Shown piece after piece: positions 60,362 through 64,000 of a DNA stretch of 64,000 bases. This DNA is from Rotaria sordida (Eukaryota > Rotifera > Eurotatoria > Philodinida > Philodinidae), in the NCBI GenBank assembly GCA_905250125.1, contig CAJNOL010000648.1:32702-96701 (forward strand), written 5' to 3'. The notes under the pieces are model-generated. The model had not been told where the DNA came from. It did no database searches and saw only the letters and a program-made list of their open reading frames with translations. Within the stretch, counting starts at the first letter, position 1, and every line of letters begins with the position of its first letter. A program made the position numbers and the translations under genes.

Positions 60362-60980
60362 CGAGGGAGGCACCCGAAGTGATTAAGAGCTTTTCAGGTG
60401 ATATTTTGCCCATAAGTAGGACCTGATAAGGCCAGAAAAAACCTAAAAGGATAAAGGCCCACAGGCCTTTCTTTCCGAGTTACGACCATTTTACTGAATT
60501 TTTCACTTATGACAAGAGATTCATGGAAAAATCAAATTACAGAGTTTCGATCTGAAATTTTGCCCACATGTGGGTCTTATGACCCTTATCGTAACTTAAA
60601 AGTTTCATCCAAAACGAATGTTTTTTTCACAAAATACTGCGTACTCAAGAAAAGTCGATTTTCTTGATATGTGTGTAGCATAAGTGAGTTTTATTGAAAG
60701 CTAAATATTTCGTGAAAGAAACATTCGTTTTGGCTGAAACTTTTGAGTTACGATAAGGGTCATAAGACCCACACGTGGGCAAAATTTCAGATCGAAACTC
60801 TGTAATTTGATTTTTCCATGAATCTCTTGTCATAAGTGAAAAATTCAGTAAAATGATCGTAACTCGGAAAGAAAGGCCTATGGACCCTAATCCTTTTAGG
60901 TTTTATCTAGCCTTATCAGGTCCTACTTATAGGCAAAATATCACCTGAAAAGCTCTTAATCACTTCGGGTACCTCCCTCG
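60362..60980. mobile_element. Fold-back MITE, PIF/Harbinger-like
   Basis: 619 bp, almost wholly palindromic: CGAGGGAGGCACCCGAAGTG at 60362 and its inverted partner ending CCTCCCTCG at 60980, arms about 300 bases with few mismatches, loop near 60650-60690. Flanked by TTA on both sides (60359-60361, 60981-60983), the 3-bp target typical of PIF/Harbinger. No transposase. The arms are well conserved, so it is younger than the element at 52762. Confidence 0.82.
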
Positions 60981-61386
60981 TTAGTTCAAACCTTAAATGA
61001 CACATTTTATGACCATTTATGCATCTTCAGTTTCATATTGTATGACAAATATATTTTGCACTCACTACCCTTTGAGAATGTTTTTTCTCATAAAATGAAC
61101 ATTTTTTTCTTTCTTGATAATGATAATGGCTAAAATATAAAATAAAGAAACCAGATGGTCTCCCAGGAGCAAAAAAAAACTCATTTAGTTGAAATGAACG
61201 TTGTGTTGGATGCATGGTTGAATTGTTATTTTTTTTTCTACTTTTTTTTTGATTCGTCAAAACTGAGAAATTTGTGAGTCTCACATAAAACAGTGTTATT
61301 CTCAACAAACAATTCACAACAGTCAGTAAGTCAAACAATTTCCATCTAATCACTTGTGAAAGTTTTTTTATTTCTCGACTAGATCA

Positions 61387-63363
61387 ATGAAAGCCATTCG
61401 ATATTTACTTCAAAAACTATCTCAGCTCAATCTATTTATTGAGCCAAATGAGAAGAACGAAAATAATCATCAAACATTACGCAATCAACTTCTGACAACA
61501 CGGATCTATTTGATTCTCTTGATTACATCCATATTCATTCTTGTACTCTTTGGTTCTTTGAACAAAAAAAACGTCTCATTCAGAGTAGAAAACCCATCAT
61601 TTGACATGTATAATCGTCTCGAAGCTGTCTATTCGGATACATTATCCTGTCCATGCAGAAGTAGAAATGTTGTGCAGTCCAGTTTTGTGTCCTTTCAAGC
61701 AGTATATCATCCGGTAAAAATTTTCATACTAGTTAAAAATGATGATAAACAGAAAAGAAAACTTCATTCATAATTGTAACACACTGAAATAAAAAGTTTT
61801 ATCTTAATGAAGAAAAACAGCAGAACGCTGAATAGTTTCAAATACTATTAAGAAAAAGCTGTTAGCGTGATCCCTGTGAGATTAAAATGTAAAACACAAT
61901 GTAGTTGTTGTTACTATTCACGAGACTATTGTGTTATTCGATCTATGTTTTGACTCATTTTTTCATCATCTTTTACTTAATCCTTTAGAACTGTAAGAAG
62001 GAAGCAGTTCATATATTCTCATGAGATGTTAGTGGTATATGATCTCTAATAGAGTATCAAAAATGTTTGTCATGTTCTCTAATGATCCCTAGAGGCTCTC
62101 TGTTATAGTCTATGATCACTCGGGAGTCTATCTGTCACAGTCTGTGAGGAAGGAGGGAGTGGATCCGAATTTCTACCTTACACACTTCAACGCTCCTTTT
62201 GGATAGTGTTTCACAACATAGATACATTTGTGTATTTCGATTAAGATGAACTCAAACGAACTGAAGTTATGATAGTTACAATTAAATAATTACTGTGAAA
62301 CTATTTCCTCAAGACTCAATAATGCAATTCTAAAAGTAGTTTTTCAAGATCTATTCTGATTTTAATTCCAACAAGTGTAGATTCTAGAAGAAAATTAGAA
62401 TACATTCACATTAAGAACAGTTTCGATAAGCGAAAACCTTGGAAAAACTTGAACTGCAACACTAACATTTCTTAAATAATGTCATTTGTTTAGACGAAAC
62501 TAAGACAGTAAAACCTATGGATAGAGAATGATGTAGTTGTACGAAACTGATGTTGATACTAATAAAAAAATGTGAATACTCACATGAATTAATGTTTTTA
62601 GTCTTAGCCTTCTAATAATTTCTCTCTTTCAATATACAAGAAAATGCTAACAGAGAGTGATAGTTCTGTCATGATTTCACAAGTCATTCGAAGTTCATAT
62701 ACTGATCACACGTGATAATATAATCACATTAGGATTGATATCAATGAATACTAAGATTCACATATGTGTACTACAATTATAGTTAGTGAAATGCTAAACT
62801 ATCAACTCTAATAAAATAAAATAATTTAATCTAGTTACACAGAAAATCAGAGAAATTCGAGAATTTACACGATTCGAAATATAATCATACTATAAAGTGA
62901 ATGACTTGTTTTCTTTTCTGAATAGATATGTTCCAGTGAATTATTATCAGACAAATGGATTAGTTCATTGTACAACCCAGAAACAGCAAAGATGACTCCA
63001 CTCGATTTTCGTCTAATTGCCACAGCTATCTTTCGACTATTTTCAATGCATTGTTCATTTACGAAGGCAACAGTGAACAATCTTCTAAGTTGGTTTCCTG
63101 CTAGTGCGCTATTTAACGCTAATGTTTTATCAAATGCATCATTCGATGTTCAAACAAAGGCTAGCATAGACACTTTCGGTAAAAACATGGCGGCCTTAAA
63201 GGCATCATCATTTATTGGTCAAATACTTCTGATTATGGTTCAACTAAGTGACACTTACTCGGCAGTACACACAAATGCATTTCAGATGAGTGTGCCAGGT
63301 TCGGATCAGTATCAAGTTGTAAAAAACTTTTATCCACGTCATGACAATGCTTCTTTTAGTCAT
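61387..63363 (+). CDS. Single-pass membrane protein, rotifer-type family, 3' incomplete
   Basis: Exon 1 (61387-61713, 109 codons) has a cytoplasmic start, one membrane helix (about residues 41-58, YLILLITSIFILVLFGSL) and an extracellular YSDTLSCPC motif. Exon 2 (62926-63363, 146 codons) joins in phase 0 (CAT CCG|ATA TGT), continuing ICSSELLSDKWISSLY and a long mixed ectodomain, and ends at a GTAAGT donor. This layout matches an uncharacterised multigene family I associate with bdelloids; function unknown. No further exon is evident in 63364-64000, so the gene either continues beyond the window or is truncated. Intron 1 (1212 bases) is long and holds a dispersed repeat word at 61866-61903. Confidence 0.65.
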
Positions 63364-64000
63364 GTAAGTCACTTATTGTGATCCTCCACGAACAAATAAA
63401 AGGATTCAAATAGTGAACCATTCAGACCAAAAACAAAAAGAGCAGAACATAACCAAGGTTTCCCTATATTAGAAGGGTGCTTTCTCTGTATATCGTGATG
63501 TTTAAGAAACAGTTCAAACGTTCTATTAGAAGACCATCCACTTATCAATTAATATTTTCCAAAAATATCGAGTTTTTAGAAAATTTAAATTAATATTTTT
63601 GAAAAATATTCAGTTTTTCTTGAGGCTTTAGGAGGAATTTATTTCGGCATTTTCATCAACAATATATTTCTAACTAAAGAGCGTATTTTTCAGCGGAGCA
63701 AATACTTTGAAAACATTATCTATAAATATCAATCAAATTAGTAAAAATATTGACTCTCCAAGAAAAGTCCATCAAAAAATGTGGCGATCTATCGAGACAC
63801 TATGTAAAGGCATGTCCTTTTATTCTAGACGATGTTTAAGGTAGAAATGGAGATGTGATCCGGTGAATAGCTCGAATTCTTTGAGCTAGTTCTATGAATA
63901 ACCATGTTTTTTGTCGATGAGTTAGTTAGTTAGGAAGACATGAAATAAGCATAAGTCTAAAATATTATCTTCTTAATCTTTAGTCTATGTAATATAGAAG
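63364..64000. other. Intron or intergenic end of window
   Basis: AT-rich with no coding signal. If the membrane-protein gene is intact this is its second intron. Confidence 0.4.

Overview
This is eukaryotic nuclear DNA and most likely comes from a bdelloid rotifer (Rotaria- or Adineta-like). The case rests on four things seen in the sequence plus known biology. The DNA is AT-rich, with short GT-AG introns of about 55-65 bases in genes whose exons join in frame. It carries many blocks of TGTGGG/CCCACA repeats, the motif reported for bdelloid telomeres. Its gene families are ones I associate with bdelloids: F-box/LRR-like proteins, secreted kelch proteins, NHL-repeat proteins, ADP-ribosyltransferase-TPR proteins and EGF-7TM proteins. 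It also holds an intronless gene of bacterial type (HpxZ-like), fitting the known gene uptake of these animals. There is one 100-N assembly gap (27945-28044). No search was run, so family names are by recognition.

Layout. 0.3-4.65 kb: SERCA calcium-pump pseudogene. 5-8.3 kb: two fold-back elements. 8.6-9.7 kb: SSUH2-like zinc-binding gene. 10.7-13.3 kb: two telomere-like palindromes, each abutting a broken gene, and a hAT-type MITE with perfect TIRs and TSD inside an AAA-ATPase pseudogene. 13.3-16.1 kb: four-exon F-box gene with a 13-nt microexon. 18-21.1 kb: four-exon IAP (3 BIR + RING). 25.5-27.9 kb: secreted kelch gene with a MITE in its only intron. 28.4-30.1 kb: F-box pseudogene. 30.4-36.1 kb: gene graveyard (unknown gene, P450, EGF-7TM receptor, DED protein) punctuated by palindromes. 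36.3-36.7 kb: HpxZ-like gene. 39-40.8 kb: ADP-ribosyltransferase + TPR gene. 41-42.1 kb: Helitron scrap and fold-back MITE. 45.8-48.6 kb: ARM-TIR-SAM gene related to SARM1. 50-52.2 kb: complete piggyBac with intact transposase. 52.8-54 kb: fold-back. 55.3-57.5 kb: NHL gene. 58.1-59.1 kb: the two largest telomere-like blocks. 60.4-61 kb: Harbinger-like fold-back. 61.4-63.4 kb: first exons of a membrane protein gene that may run out of the window.

The intact genes do not form a pathway. Several touch cell death, NAD and stress signalling (IAP, ARM-TIR-SAM, ADP-ribosyltransferase, a dead DED gene). The most unusual feature is a family of about sixteen short palindromes, each made of TGTGGG-type repeats reading into a short core and then CCCACA-type repeats. 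Several lie exactly where genes are broken. Either they are telomere-fusion or break-repair scars, or they are an undescribed palindromic mobile minisatellite. Many premature stops in the dead genes look like C-to-T or G-to-A changes.
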